Of a DNA stretch of 64,000 bases, positions 26,669 to 35,267 are shown piece after piece; the stretch's first letter is position 1; each line of letters opens with the position of its first letter. A program made the position numbers and the translations under genes. The stretch spans positions 79,297 to 143,296 of the forward strand of contig NZ_JAGUCO010000011.1 of the NCBI RefSeq assembly GCF_018271995.1. Reading direction: 5' to 3'. The notes under the pieces were generated by a model. The model was not told the origin of the DNA. It searched no databases and saw nothing but the letters and a program-made list of their open reading frames with translations. This DNA comes from Carboxylicivirga linearis. GTDB taxonomy: Bacteria; Bacteroidota; Bacteroidia; Bacteroidales; Marinilabiliaceae.

Positions 26669-27862
26669 TCATAATCGGGCAATAATGGCATCAGTCATTT
26701 GTTCGGTTGTGGCAGCTCCTTTTTCAATCACATCGGGTCGTCCTGCCATCTTAAGCATATCGTAAGTCCGCACCTTACCGTCCTCAATCACTGCTGCTAC
26801 AGCTTTACGTATTTTTTGAGCCATCTCATTTTCATCGATATAATCAAGCATCATACAAGCCGATTCAATCATTGCAATCGGGTTGACAATTGAATTCTCA
26901 TAACTGGCATATTTAGGAGCTGAGCCATGTGTAGGTTCAAAAACAGCCACTCCGCTTTCGCCCATCTGAGCGCTACACGCAAAGCCCAAACCACCAATCA
27001 AACCAGCAAATCCATCAGAAAGAATATCGCCAAACATATTACCAGCCACCATCACTCCGTAGGTCTCAGGATTTTTGGTTAACCACATCATCTGCGCATC
27101 AATATTGGTATTCCATAATTCAATTTCAGGATAGTCATTCTTTTGAAGTTGTTGAGCCATTTTGTACATCATGCCTGATGTTTCGCGTATTACATTAGGT
27201 TTTTCACAAACCGTGACCGATTTATAACCATATTTTCGTGCATGATTAAAAGCCGCCCGAAGAATTCGTTCTGTGGCGTGTTTGGTGAAAATCCTTGTTG
27301 ATACCGATAATTCCTCTTTAGGCACATCTCCAAAATTCTTCACAAACTGTGGATGCGTCATCAAAGCATCGTATACAATTCCGTCGGGAGAACTCCATTC
27401 CACACCGCCATACAATCCTTCGGTATTCTGACGAAAAATAGGAACATCCACCATTGGTTCTTCCACCTCACCATTAGCTCCTCTTCGGATAAAATTCAGC
27501 GGATTACCTTTATAAGTCTTGCAAGGACGCAGACAAATATCCATTTTAAAATGTTGACGAAGGGCCACAATCGGACTTTTATAAACCAAACCTTTGCCCT
27601 GCAATTCAGCACTCAATTCGGCACTGGCTTCATCCTTGGGTTTAGAGGTAATGGCTCCGAACAAACCTATTTTATGTTTTTCAAGAAGTTGAATGGTTCT
27701 TTCAGGCAGAGGATTACCCTCGTTACACCAAAACTCCCAGCCAATATCGCCTTCCACATAATCAGCTTCGAAGCCAGCCGCATCTATAACTCTTATGGCC
27801 TGATCCAAAACAATACGCCCGATTCCGTCGCCTGGCATTGTAACTATTGTTCGTTTTTTCAT
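26669..27862 (-). CDS. Isocitrate/homoisocitrate dehydrogenase family enzyme
   Basis: 397 residues of the beta-decarboxylating dehydrogenase family. MPGDGIGRIV starts the protein; ICLRPCKTYKG (about 110-120) and RQNTEGLYGGVEW (about 143-155) form the substrate site; VCEKPNVIRETSG and NTNIDAQMMWL follow; AGNMFGDILSDGFAGLIGG carries the metal-binding Asp residues; and EPTHGSAPKYA is the nucleotide loop, giving NAD rather than NADP preference by type. It matches isocitrate, homoisocitrate and isopropylmalate dehydrogenases about equally by eye. With saccharopine-pathway and homoaconitase-like neighbours, homoisocitrate/2-oxoadipate is the favoured substrate pair; isocitrate is the alternative. 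Confidence 0.85.
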   Translation of the reverse strand: MKKRTIVTMPGDGIGRIVLDQAIRVIDAAGFEADYVEGDIGWEFWCNEGNPLPERTIQLLEKHKIGLFGAITSKPKDEASAELSAELQGKGLVYKSPIVALRQHFKMDICLRPCKTYKGNPLNFIRRGANGEVEEPMVDVPIFRQNTEGLYGGVEWSSPDGIVYDALMTHPQFVKNFGDVPKEELSVSTRIFTKHATERILRAAFNHARKYGYKSVTVCEKPNVIRETSGMMYKMAQQLQKNDYPEIELWNTNIDAQMMWLTKNPETYGVMVAGNMFGDILSDGFAGLIGGLGFACSAQMGESGVAVFEPTHGSAPKYASYENSIVNPIAMIESACMMLDYIDENEMAQKIRKAVAAVIEDGKVRTYDMLKMAGRPDVIEKGAATTEQMTDAIIARL

Positions 27863-28007
27863 AATATGGATTGTTAGACTTATTTTACAATCGTTGTCCT
27901 CTAGCCGGACAGGCTTTTGGCTGCGCCGATTTTCAATTCATTTTTGTCTTGACACAAAAACGAAACAAAAAAGTCAAGGCTGCCTTTAAAAAGCAATGGA
28001 TTTAATA

Positions 28008-29567
28008 TTATTCATCAGCCACTTGCCGGACCACGTCTATCACCGTTCCATCTACCCATTTAATAGCTGCCACAATTTTATCTTTGGGCGCAGGACGCTC
28101 AGGCTTACCACATATATGTTCTGCTTCCTCTTTTAGTTGATGAATGGTTTTTATCGGTAATCCTGAACCTTTAGCTTTCTCAATCAGATCGGTTTTGAGC
28201 GGATTAATGGCAATACCTCTTTCTGTTACAATCACATCGATGAGTTCACCTGGTCCGCAAAGCGTTGTTACTTCATCCACAACAACAGGAATACGATCAC
28301 GGAACAATGGCAACGGAAGAATCACTGTCTTCGAAAACAAACAGTTTTGCCATCCGCCGATTCCGTGCATCAGGTAACCATCAGAATGAGTTACCACATT
28401 TGCATTGAAATTGACATCCACCTCGGTAGCACCCAGGATAACAACATCAACCATTCCTGCAAAATTTCCCTTGCCATGATAGTTATAACTGGTAAAAGGA
28501 CTTGTCCATACATGATTGGGATTTTCGCGCATCGATCGGACTCCTTCTAAATCAAAAGTCTGTCCGTCGAGAATATACTCTACCAAACCTTCTTCCAAAA
28601 GATTAACCAGGTATTGATTACTTCCTCCTCGGGCAAAACGAGCTTTTATTCCCTTCCTCCGTATGATATCACCAAAGAAAATTCCGATTGACAGAGAGGT
28701 TCCTCCCGCCCCTGCCTGAAACGAGAAGCCATCATGAATAATACCTGTTACCTCACAAAATTTAGCTGTCATTTCGGCAATCAAAAGTCTATCAGGGCTT
28801 TTGGTGACCTGTGTGGTTCCTGACACAATTTTTTCAGGAATTCCCACCTTATCAACCAAAACTGTGTAATCCACATAATTTCCCTGTATCTGCCATGGAA
28901 CGCAAGGAAAAGGAACCAAAGTATCGGTTACCACAATCACCTTATCGGCATATTGCGAATCGGCAAGAGCAAATCCCAGCAATCCGCTGTTTGACTCGCC
29001 ACTGATACCATTGGCATTGCCAAAAGCATCAGCACAAGAGGCCGCTATCACTGCAATATCTATCTTCACATCTCCATCCTGCACCGCCTGGTAACGACCT
29101 CCGTGAGAACGTAAAACAGCTATTTTCGACATTTTACCTTCGCTGCAAAACTTGCCCAACGGTCCGTTCATACTACCTTCAATATGACTGATAGTTCCAT
29201 CCTCGAGATAAGGAATCAAATGAGCATGGCAAGGAAAAGATGCCGAAGGAAACCAGCGAAGATTTTTAGCTCCCATCTGCTTTGCTACATCAAATACCCT
29301 ATTGGCAACCAAATCACCATTACGAAAATGATGATGAGTAGAAATGGTCATTCCGTCTTTTAAACCAGCCTTTTGCAAGGCTTCTTTCAAATCGCTCACC
29401 TGCTTGTTTCCATCCGACGAAAAGTCAGCGCAGGAAGAAATCTTCGGAGCCATTTTATTTCCCGAAGGCTTATATCTCCCCACTCCCATAAAAGGAAATA
29501 CTTTCTCACCGTTTATGGTTTCAGGCACCCAACGACCTCCTGCATTTTTTATTAATTTATCAGACAT
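28008..29567 (-). CDS. citF: Citrate lyase alpha subunit (CitF) family
   Basis: 519 residues from the ATG at 29567; one two codons earlier (29573) is also possible. The start overlaps the end of the CitE gene by 8 bases. Matching features are the N-terminal NAGGRWVPETINGEKV, THHHFRNGD, GGRYQAV, FSFQAGAGGTSLSIGIF, MHGIGGWQNC and VVVDEVTTLCGPGELIDVIVTERG without gaps, all in family order. CitF transfers the acyl-carrier-bound acetyl group to citrate. The pathway context suggests homocitrate as an alternative substrate. The gap of 145 bases to the dehydrogenase gene holds a hairpin-like TTTTGTCTTGACACAAAA sequence, so the downstream genes may have a separate start. Confidence 0.9.
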   Translation of the reverse strand: MSDKLIKNAGGRWVPETINGEKVFPFMGVGRYKPSGNKMAPKISSCADFSSDGNKQVSDLKEALQKAGLKDGMTISTHHHFRNGDLVANRVFDVAKQMGAKNLRWFPSASFPCHAHLIPYLEDGTISHIEGSMNGPLGKFCSEGKMSKIAVLRSHGGRYQAVQDGDVKIDIAVIAASCADAFGNANGISGESNSGLLGFALADSQYADKVIVVTDTLVPFPCVPWQIQGNYVDYTVLVDKVGIPEKIVSGTTQVTKSPDRLLIAEMTAKFCEVTGIIHDGFSFQAGAGGTSLSIGIFFGDIIRRKGIKARFARGGSNQYLVNLLEEGLVEYILDGQTFDLEGVRSMRENPNHVWTSPFTSYNYHGKGNFAGMVDVVILGATEVDVNFNANVVTHSDGYLMHGIGGWQNCLFSKTVILPLPLFRDRIPVVVDEVTTLCGPGELIDVIVTERGIAINPLKTDLIEKAKGSGLPIKTIHQLKEEAEHICGKPERPAPKDKIVAAIKWVDGTVIDVVRQVADE

Positions 29568-30873
29568 ACACATTCCTCCAATCTTTTGCCAGCTGACCTG
29601 TAGAAATGGCCATATCAATAAGATTTTGCGCACGTTTTACAACGGGAGGATCAATCATCTTTGAACCCAAAGCCACTACTCCACTTCCATTCTCCAAAGC
29701 AATAAGAAAGGCGTTAACTATCTTTTTTGCTTTCTCAATTTCAGTTTCATTGGGAGCATATCCCTGATTGATATAAATAATCTGGCGTGGATGAATGCAG
29801 CCCATCCCAGTAAATCCGAGGGATTTGGATTCAGTCACATTTCTGCTTAAAGCATCCATATCCTCTATATCGGAGAAAACAGAATCGATTGCTTGCTTCC
29901 CGGCGGCTTTAGCTGCATTAACAATGGTAGAGCGGGCAAAAAACGATTCTTTGGCTTTGTTAGTACGTTGAGCTCCTATATCAGCGGTATAATCTTCCAA
30001 ACCAATGGCAATAGCCACCACATTTTCTGATGCTGATGCAATCGCATATGCATTTTGCACTCCCAAAGCACTTTCAATTATCGGCATCAAATGAATCGGA
30101 AAATCTTTATCCTTTTTTACCTGCTGAATTCTTTCCTCAACATGATGGACATCTTCAGCACTTTCGCATTTAGGGATTAAAATCAGATTCACTCCTTCCC
30201 TGGCAATCCAATCCAGATCATCCAAACCTAAAGGCAGTTGATTAATACGAACCATACGTTCAGCCCCATAGAAATTAACTAACCTTAAAGCATTCCTTAC
30301 TAATATTCGGGCTTCATCTTTTTTATCAGGAGCCACACTGTCTTCCAGATCCAGAATTATACCATCAGCCCCGTAAATACCTGCATTGAGCATTAACTTA
30401 GGATTATTTCCGGGCAGGTATAATCGAGAACGACGAATACGATCAGGAGATGTGGCCTTTTTATTAAATTCTTCGAGATTGGTGAGATATGTTTTATCGG
30501 TGATGATAAGCTGATGAACGACAGCCTCAATGCGGGCTGCAATCACAAAAGGAAGAGCTCCTTTATCATCAATGGTAAGAACAGCATGCTTAATGCTGAA
30601 ATACTGCAAAACCACGAGGCTCAGTTTACTTATTTGATTACCGTAAAGCTTATCGACTTTGCTTTTTACATTTACAATTATCCCGCCGCTCTCTTTAAGT
30701 TCGAGATTCACAAAACAATCAGAACGAACTGCATCACCTTTATTTCCTGCATGTGCAACCATAGTGATTTTCTTTATAAATTTGCCATCTACAGGACCGA
30801 TCTCTCGGTCACCAATCAACGAAACATCCTTTCCCAAATTCAGCTTCAACAAAAAAATGACCTTAAAATTCAA
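29560..30873 (-). CDS. citE: Citrate lyase CitD-CitE fusion
   Basis: Up to 437 residues. An N-terminal acyl-carrier part (CitD) includes MVAHAGNKGDAVRSDCFVNL, where the Ser corresponds to the attachment site of the prosthetic group, and runs to about residue 130. From RRSRLYLPGNNPKLML (about 142) follows CitE: GADGIILDLEDSVAPDKKDEAR, IPKCESAEDV, MPIIESALGV and GFTGMGCIHPRQI. The longest frame begins at TTG 30873 inside a palindrome. ATG at 30762, ten residues before the CitD Ser, is the more family-like start; TTG at 30819 is another option. CitE cleaves citryl-carrier to oxaloacetate, or by analogy homocitryl-carrier to 2-oxoglutarate. CitC, CitX and CitG are not in the window. Confidence 0.85.
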   Translation of the reverse strand: MNFKVIFLLKLNLGKDVSLIGDREIGPVDGKFIKKITMVAHAGNKGDAVRSDCFVNLELKESGGIIVNVKSKVDKLYGNQISKLSLVVLQYFSIKHAVLTIDDKGALPFVIAARIEAVVHQLIITDKTYLTNLEEFNKKATSPDRIRRSRLYLPGNNPKLMLNAGIYGADGIILDLEDSVAPDKKDEARILVRNALRLVNFYGAERMVRINQLPLGLDDLDWIAREGVNLILIPKCESAEDVHHVEERIQQVKKDKDFPIHLMPIIESALGVQNAYAIASASENVVAIAIGLEDYTADIGAQRTNKAKESFFARSTIVNAAKAAGKQAIDSVFSDIEDMDALSRNVTESKSLGFTGMGCIHPRQIIYINQGYAPNETEIEKAKKIVNAFLIALENGSGVVALGSKMIDPPVVKRAQNLIDMAISTGQLAKDWRNVYV

Positions 30874-30892
30874 ATGTTACTTACATTTGAAT
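30868..30892. promoter_or_regulatory. Perfect inverted repeat before citE, likely operator
   Basis: ATTCAAATGT at 30868-30877 and its exact complement ACATTTGAAT at 30883-30892 with a 5-base spacer. It covers the upstream TTG start candidate of the CitD-CitE gene and sits at the head of the whole minus-strand run, where a repressor or activator site would be expected. Confidence 0.55.
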
Positions 30893-30980
30893 GCACTACA
30901 ATATATGTTTATTTTAAAACCTTTGCAATGCTTTTTGTTTTATTTTTAACTTTATATGTCTTTTAGTTATTTTCTTAACT

Positions 30981-31020
30981 TTATTTCTTCTTTAATTATT
31001 TCTTCTTTAATTATTTCTCG
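30981..31020. repeat. 15-bp tandem repeat between citE and the DUF3820 gene
   Basis: TTATTTCTTCTTTAA occurs at 30981-30995 and 30996-31010, with a partial third copy to 31018. A 7-bp inverted repeat TGTTGCT-AAA-AGCAACA at 31034-31050 follows just before the DUF3820 start codon. Confidence 0.7.
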
Positions 31021-31052
31021 GGATGGTTATCTTTGTTGCTAAAAGCAACACA

Positions 31053-31259
31053 ATGAATCCGGAAATATTAGTTAAGCTTACCAAAATGAGAATGCCTTAT
31101 GGCAAATATCAAGGCAGAATATTATGCGATCTGCCTGAACCATATTTGGTATGGTATCATCAAAAAGGATTTCCGGAAGGACAATTGGGAATGTTACTTC
31201 ACACTTTGTATGAGATCAAACTTAATGGCTTAGAGTATTTATTAAAGCCTTTGCGCTAA
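31053..31259 (+). CDS. DUF3820 family small protein
   Basis: 68 residues from the ATG at 31053. An upstream in-frame ATG at 31023 would place the start inside the TGTTGCT/AGCAACA inverted repeat, so I prefer the inner one. The motif MPYGKYQGRILCDLPEPYLVWY (split: MPYGKYQGR, ILCDLPEPYLVWY) is the core of DUF3820, a short domain of unknown role also found attached to exonucleases. It is divergent from citE and ahead of the pirin gene on the same strand. Confidence 0.8.
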   Translation: MNPEILVKLTKMRMPYGKYQGRILCDLPEPYLVWYHQKGFPEGQLGMLLHTLYEIKLNGLEYLLKPLR

Positions 31260-31315
31260 ACTCAACTTTTTTCTTCTCGTGATGTTTTCTTAATACTATA
31301 AAATAAGAATTCATC

Positions 31316-32023
31316 ATGCAACATACCATTCATAGAGCAGAAGAACGAGGACATGCCAATCATGGCTGGTTAAACTCGTGGCACAGTTTTAGTTTTGCCG
31401 GATATTATAATCCTTCAAAGATACATTTTGGAGCCTTACGGGTCATCAATGACGACACTGTATCGCCAGGAATGGGTTTTGGAACACATCCTCACGAAAA
31501 CATGGAGATTATTACCATTCCGTTGGAAGGAGCAATAAAACATGCCGACAGTGTAGGTAATGAAAAAGTACTTGGCGTTAATGAAGTACAGGTTATGACG
31601 GCAGGCAATGGTATTCAACATTCTGAATTTAACGCCTCACAATCTGATGTGCTAAAGTTCCTTCAGATATGGATATTCCCTGATGAGAAGAATCTGACAC
31701 CAGATTATGCCCAACATCAATACTCCGATAACGATTTCAAGAACAAGTTACACACCATTGTGGGTGGTAGAAAAGTCAATGCTCCTCTTACCATACATCA
31801 GAATGCGGTTTTGAGCATGGGCAAATTTGATATTGATAAAACCATCAACTATACCCTTAGTGATACATCTAACGGTCTGTATGTTTTTATTATTGAAGGA
31901 GAAGTAATTATAGACAATATAGAACTAAAACGCCGTGATGCAATTGGCATTTGGGAGGTAGATCAGTTAGATATGAATATTAGTAAAGATACTCATGTGC
32001 TGCTTTTAGAAATACCAAGATAA
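31316..32023 (+). CDS. Pirin family cupin protein
   Basis: 235 residues. The N-terminal AEERGHANHGWLNSWHSFSF and the metal-binding GFGTHPHENMEIITIPLEG give the His and Glu ligands of the first cupin (about His57, His59, Glu63, and His in GIQHSEF near 101), matching YhaK/pirin proteins. These are cytoplasmic Fe-binding proteins; some cleave quercetin and others act as redox sensors. A standalone gene with a strong terminator directly behind. The substrate cannot be told. Confidence 0.9.
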   Translation: MQHTIHRAEERGHANHGWLNSWHSFSFAGYYNPSKIHFGALRVINDDTVSPGMGFGTHPHENMEIITIPLEGAIKHADSVGNEKVLGVNEVQVMTAGNGIQHSEFNASQSDVLKFLQIWIFPDEKNLTPDYAQHQYSDNDFKNKLHTIVGGRKVNAPLTIHQNAVLSMGKFDIDKTINYTLSDTSNGLYVFIIEGEVIIDNIELKRRDAIGIWEVDQLDMNISKDTHVLLLEIPR

Positions 32024-32056
32024 AAAGAGAGGTAATGCCATGCATTACCTCTCTTT
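32024..32056. terminator. Bidirectional terminator between pirin and DUF3078 genes
   Basis: A 15-bp perfect stem (AAAGAGAGGTAATGC at 32024-32038 and its complement at 32042-32056) with a 3-base loop and A/T runs on both sides, placed between convergent genes. Confidence 0.85.
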
Positions 32057-32073
32057 TATATTTTTTATATCAA

Positions 32074-32958
32074 TTACTTTCCAAAAGCATAACTTAAACC
32101 AAAACCAAACAACTGTTTAAACTGTGTTTGAGGTCCCTTGTTAACCCCTTCCGAATCGATGTAATCAATATCATCATCATAAATAAGATTGAATGATGCA
32201 ATGGCACTTAAGAAATCATTCACCTTAAGATTAAAAACCAGTTCCCAGTTAACATCTACATTTTGTGGCTTCTCAGTAAGATTCGAAAACAAATCTAATC
32301 GAGTTGAAACATTCACATTCTTAACCAGATTTTCCTTCTTCGCTGTTAGTTTTACCGAAGCACCATATTCCGAGCGAAGATTTTTACCTTCATCAACACC
32401 ATAAGCACCCGCCAACGAAAGCGAATCGTCTAACACAATAGTCATTTTAGAAGTAACCGGTGAAATGTATAGCGAAAAATTATCATTTGGCTTGTAATCC
32501 ATACCTAACGAAAGGTTTAAATATCCAGGAGACATAAATTCCGATACCTTGTTGGTATTTTCAGGTGTATCGCTAAATCCGTAATCAAACTGAGTTTTAA
32601 AATCTAGCAATGCTGAATAAAACCACTTTTTACCAGCCGAATAACCATACTTGGAAACAACATAAATTTTATCTTCCGACTTAAACGGATTGTCTCCTCC
32701 TTGTTTGGTTAAACCATATCCTAAATCAATAAGGTTATCCCAGTTAACCTTGGCTTTTTTATAATTAAAATGGGAGTTAAACAGTGCAGTACCTGCCAGT
32801 GAGTTTTCACCTCCCGCCGACCAATTAGTAAGTGATACCTGATTAAAAGTAAAAGAGGAGGTTCCTCCAATTGTCCAATAAGTTGTGTCTTTTTCTGTGT
32901 TCTGTGCCATCACCGAGACACTAATGAATGAAAGTAATCCAAACAGAATTCTCTTCAT
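32074..32958 (-). CDS. DUF3078 outer-membrane-type protein
   Basis: 294 residues starting at ATG 32958: signal peptide MKRILFGLLSFISVSVMAQ, then YWTIGGTSSFTFNQVSLTNW and SAGGENSLAGTALFNSHFNY, the start of DUF3078. Alternating-residue strands with aromatic ends to the last residues (FGFGLSYAFGK) indicate a small beta-barrel in the outer membrane. A longer frame begins at 33024, but the promoter element at 32995-33003 lies inside it, so the inner ATG is correct. Single gene; function unknown. Confidence 0.85.
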   Translation of the reverse strand: MKRILFGLLSFISVSVMAQNTEKDTTYWTIGGTSSFTFNQVSLTNWSAGGENSLAGTALFNSHFNYKKAKVNWDNLIDLGYGLTKQGGDNPFKSEDKIYVVSKYGYSAGKKWFYSALLDFKTQFDYGFSDTPENTNKVSEFMSPGYLNLSLGMDYKPNDNFSLYISPVTSKMTIVLDDSLSLAGAYGVDEGKNLRSEYGASVKLTAKKENLVKNVNVSTRLDLFSNLTEKPQNVDVNWELVFNLKVNDFLSAIASFNLIYDDDIDYIDSEGVNKGPQTQFKQLFGFGLSYAFGK

Positions 32959-32994
32959 AAGATAGATAGGTTTATTAGTAATAAGTAATAGTTT

Positions 32995-33003
32995 GCAAAG
33001 ATA
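32995..33003 (-). promoter_or_regulatory. Promoter -7 element for the DUF3078 gene
   Basis: TATCTTTGC on the minus strand. The implied start leaves a leader of about 33 bases and excludes the upstream ATG at 33024. Confidence 0.6.
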
Positions 33004-33042
33004 TACGATGCAAACTATTACCAATAATGCTTATTGTTTTTT

Positions 33043-33867
33043 TTAGTCTTCTTTTATAATATGAATATCTCGCTGAGGGAAAGGAATAGACACGCCTTGT
33101 GCATCAAATTCTTTCTTAACATTCTCCATCATAAAGAAATATACCCCCCAATAATCAGCTGTACTTGACCATACGCGAGTTACCAAATTAACAGAGTTAT
33201 CGCCATGTTCAATCACCCCTACAAATGGTTCGGGATCCTTTAGTATCTTATCATTTTTTGCAATTACACCCAGTATCACATTACGTGCCTTGTCAATATC
33301 ATCACCATAACCTATACCAAAGGTAAAATCAACACGTCGGGTGTCCTGAGCTGAAAAATTAATCATGGCACCGGTTGACAATCCTCCATTAGGAATAATA
33401 ACCATTTTATTATCTGGTGTATGCAAAATAGTATTAAAAATTTGAATTTCTTTAACGGTACCCATGTAGCCTTGTGCTTCAATAAAATCGCCAACTTTAA
33501 ATGGACGAAGAATCAAAAGAATAACACCGCCAGCAAAATTCTGAAGGGTTCCTGAAAGAGCCATACCCACAGCCAAACCAGCAGCACCCAGTATAGCAAT
33601 AAATGAAGTCATGTTAACACCCATGTAGGTAATAACACTTATTACCAACATTATTTTAAGTGTAACACCAATAATACTTACCAGAAAAGGCACTAATGTA
33701 GGATCGACACTTCGTGCCTTCAATACTTTTTTAAAACCTCTAACTATAAATCCAATAACCCAAAGACCTACAATTAGAATCAATAAACCGATAATTAGTT
33801 TTGTACCGTAGGTAATAACTAAATCCTGGATCTTTTCCGTCTCGATTGTATACCCAAAAATTTCCAT
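33043..33867 (-). CDS. MscS-type mechanosensitive channel
   Basis: 274 residues, close to E. coli MscS. Three membrane spans come first (about 25-45, 68-88, 92-115). The pore helix and its Gly/Ala pattern AAGLAVGMALSGTLQNFAGGV (split: AAGLAVGMALSG, TLQNFAGGV) are clear, followed by the beta-domain motif RPFKVGDFIEAQGYMGTV and FNTILHTPDNKMVIIPNG. It releases solutes on osmotic downshock from the inner membrane. Divergent from the HAD gene at 34006. Confidence 0.92.
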   Translation of the reverse strand: MEIFGYTIETEKIQDLVITYGTKLIIGLLILIVGLWVIGFIVRGFKKVLKARSVDPTLVPFLVSIIGVTLKIMLVISVITYMGVNMTSFIAILGAAGLAVGMALSGTLQNFAGGVILLILRPFKVGDFIEAQGYMGTVKEIQIFNTILHTPDNKMVIIPNGGLSTGAMINFSAQDTRRVDFTFGIGYGDDIDKARNVILGVIAKNDKILKDPEPFVGVIEHGDNSVNLVTRVWSSTADYWGVYFFMMENVKKEFDAQGVSIPFPQRDIHIIKED

Positions 33868-34005
33868 ACTTTTGAAAGTTAAGTTTGTATTAGCAATTAA
33901 AATAAACTACAAAAATGGTTGATTGTTCTAAATAGATCAAGTACTAACATTAATTTAATAGAAATTAATTCAGAATAATTACCTTCGCAGCCCAAAATTC
34001 AACAT

Positions 34006-34620
34006 ATGAAGCTTAACAAAACATCATTGCTTGATACAGTGCTGGAAGACAAGGATATTGAGGCGCTTATTTTTGATATGGATGGCACATTGGTTGACAC
34101 TTTACCCGTTCATTACGCTGCTTGGTTAAAAGCATGTAATAATGAGGTTAATTTTTCAATGGAATATTTTATCAAATTAACCGGAAGACCCGCTTTAGAA
34201 CTTAGCAAAGATATTATTCGTGACTTTAATGTAGCGATGGATCCCAAGGAGTTATTAGAGAAAAAAGAAGCTTTAGTGAAGGGACAATTTAATAAGATGA
34301 AAGTTTTTCCGGGTATATCAGAGGTACTAAATCATTTTCATAGTAAAATACCAATGACCGTTGGAACAGGAGCTACTAAAGAGATGGCTAATAACATACT
34401 GGAATTAACTCAACTAAATCAGTATTTTGACTATATTGTAACTTCAGATGATGTTCAAAACTATAAGCCACATCCTGAAACCTTTTTAAAGTCGGCCAAT
34501 TATTTAGGCATTGATCCTTCAAAATGTCTGGTTTTTGAAGATGGACAGTTAGGAATAGAGGCAGCCCAGAAGGCAGGCATGAAGGTTGTTGATGTAAAAC
34601 CATTTTATTCACAATCGTAA
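34006..34620 (+). CDS. HAD-family phosphatase/beta-phosphoglucomutase-like
   Basis: 204 residues. Motif I FDMDGTLVDT (Asp25, Asp27 region), a helical cap (about 35-90), motif II VGTGATKEM, Lys in YKPHPETF and motif III VFEDGQLGIEAA. This is the beta-phosphoglucomutase/phosphoglycolate phosphatase-like branch of HAD hydrolases; the substrate is not determined by these motifs. It is followed by the channel gene after 11 bases, so they may be co-transcribed. Confidence 0.85.
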   Translation: MKLNKTSLLDTVLEDKDIEALIFDMDGTLVDTLPVHYAAWLKACNNEVNFSMEYFIKLTGRPALELSKDIIRDFNVAMDPKELLEKKEALVKGQFNKMKVFPGISEVLNHFHSKIPMTVGTGATKEMANNILELTQLNQYFDYIVTSDDVQNYKPHPETFLKSANYLGIDPSKCLVFEDGQLGIEAAQKAGMKVVDVKPFYSQS

Positions 34621-34631
34621 ATAGGTTGTTA

Positions 34632-35267
34632 ATGGATCCAATAGTATTATTCGATTATATCGGAACCATGGTATTTGCAATTAGTGGCACCTTAACAGCT
34701 GCTCAAAAACGCCTTGACTTATTTGGTGCCATGTTTATTGGTTTTGTAACAGCTATTGGCGGAGGTACTGTTAGGGATGTAATGCTTGGCAACATGCCTG
34801 TAACATGGATTAAAACTTACGATTATTTTTTAATTATCCTTTTAGGTATAGTTCTTACTGTTGTCTTTAAAAAGATTGTTATCAAACTAAAAAACACACT
34901 GTTTCTGTTTGATACTATTGGAATAGGTGTTTTTACAGTGTTAGGAATGGAAAAAACACTGGAGCTAGGTATTTCGCAACCTATTGCTGTAATTATGGGA
35001 TTAATTTCGGCTGTGGTAGGTGGTATTATAAGGGATACTTTATGTAACGAACTACCTTTAATTTTCCATCGAGAGATTTATGCAACGGCTTGTATAGCCG
35101 GATCTATAGTATACTTGATTTTACGCAATATTGGATTTCCACCTTTGGCTTACACCTGGATTACAGTAGGTACGATAATTACCATTCGATTAATAGCAGT
35201 GAAATATAGTTTAGCCATACCATTGCTCACTATTACTGAAGATCAGTCTTCTTCAAACCCTAAATAA
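34632..35267 (+). CDS. TRIC/YadS-family membrane protein
   Basis: 211 residues from the ATG at 34632; a TTG two codons upstream is a weaker choice. Two repeats of three spans each hold the family motifs FAISGTLTAAQKRLDLFGAM, GGGTVRDVMLGNMPVTW and GGIIRDTLCNELPLIF (UPF0126/TRIC). Bacterial homologues form trimeric cation channels. It overlaps the convergent helicase gene by 25 bases at the 3' end. Confidence 0.85.
   Translation: MDPIVLFDYIGTMVFAISGTLTAAQKRLDLFGAMFIGFVTAIGGGTVRDVMLGNMPVTWIKTYDYFLIILLGIVLTVVFKKIVIKLKNTLFLFDTIGIGVFTVLGMEKTLELGISQPIAVIMGLISAVVGGIIRDTLCNELPLIFHREIYATACIAGSIVYLILRNIGFPPLAYTWITVGTIITIRLIAVKYSLAIPLLTITEDQSSSNPK

Noticed and set aside
18071..30873. Simple TCA/citrate fermentation operon
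   Set aside because: It would explain aconitase, isocitrate dehydrogenase and citrate lyase genes but not two different hydratases together with all three saccharopine-pathway genes. Kept as the main alternative, not excluded.
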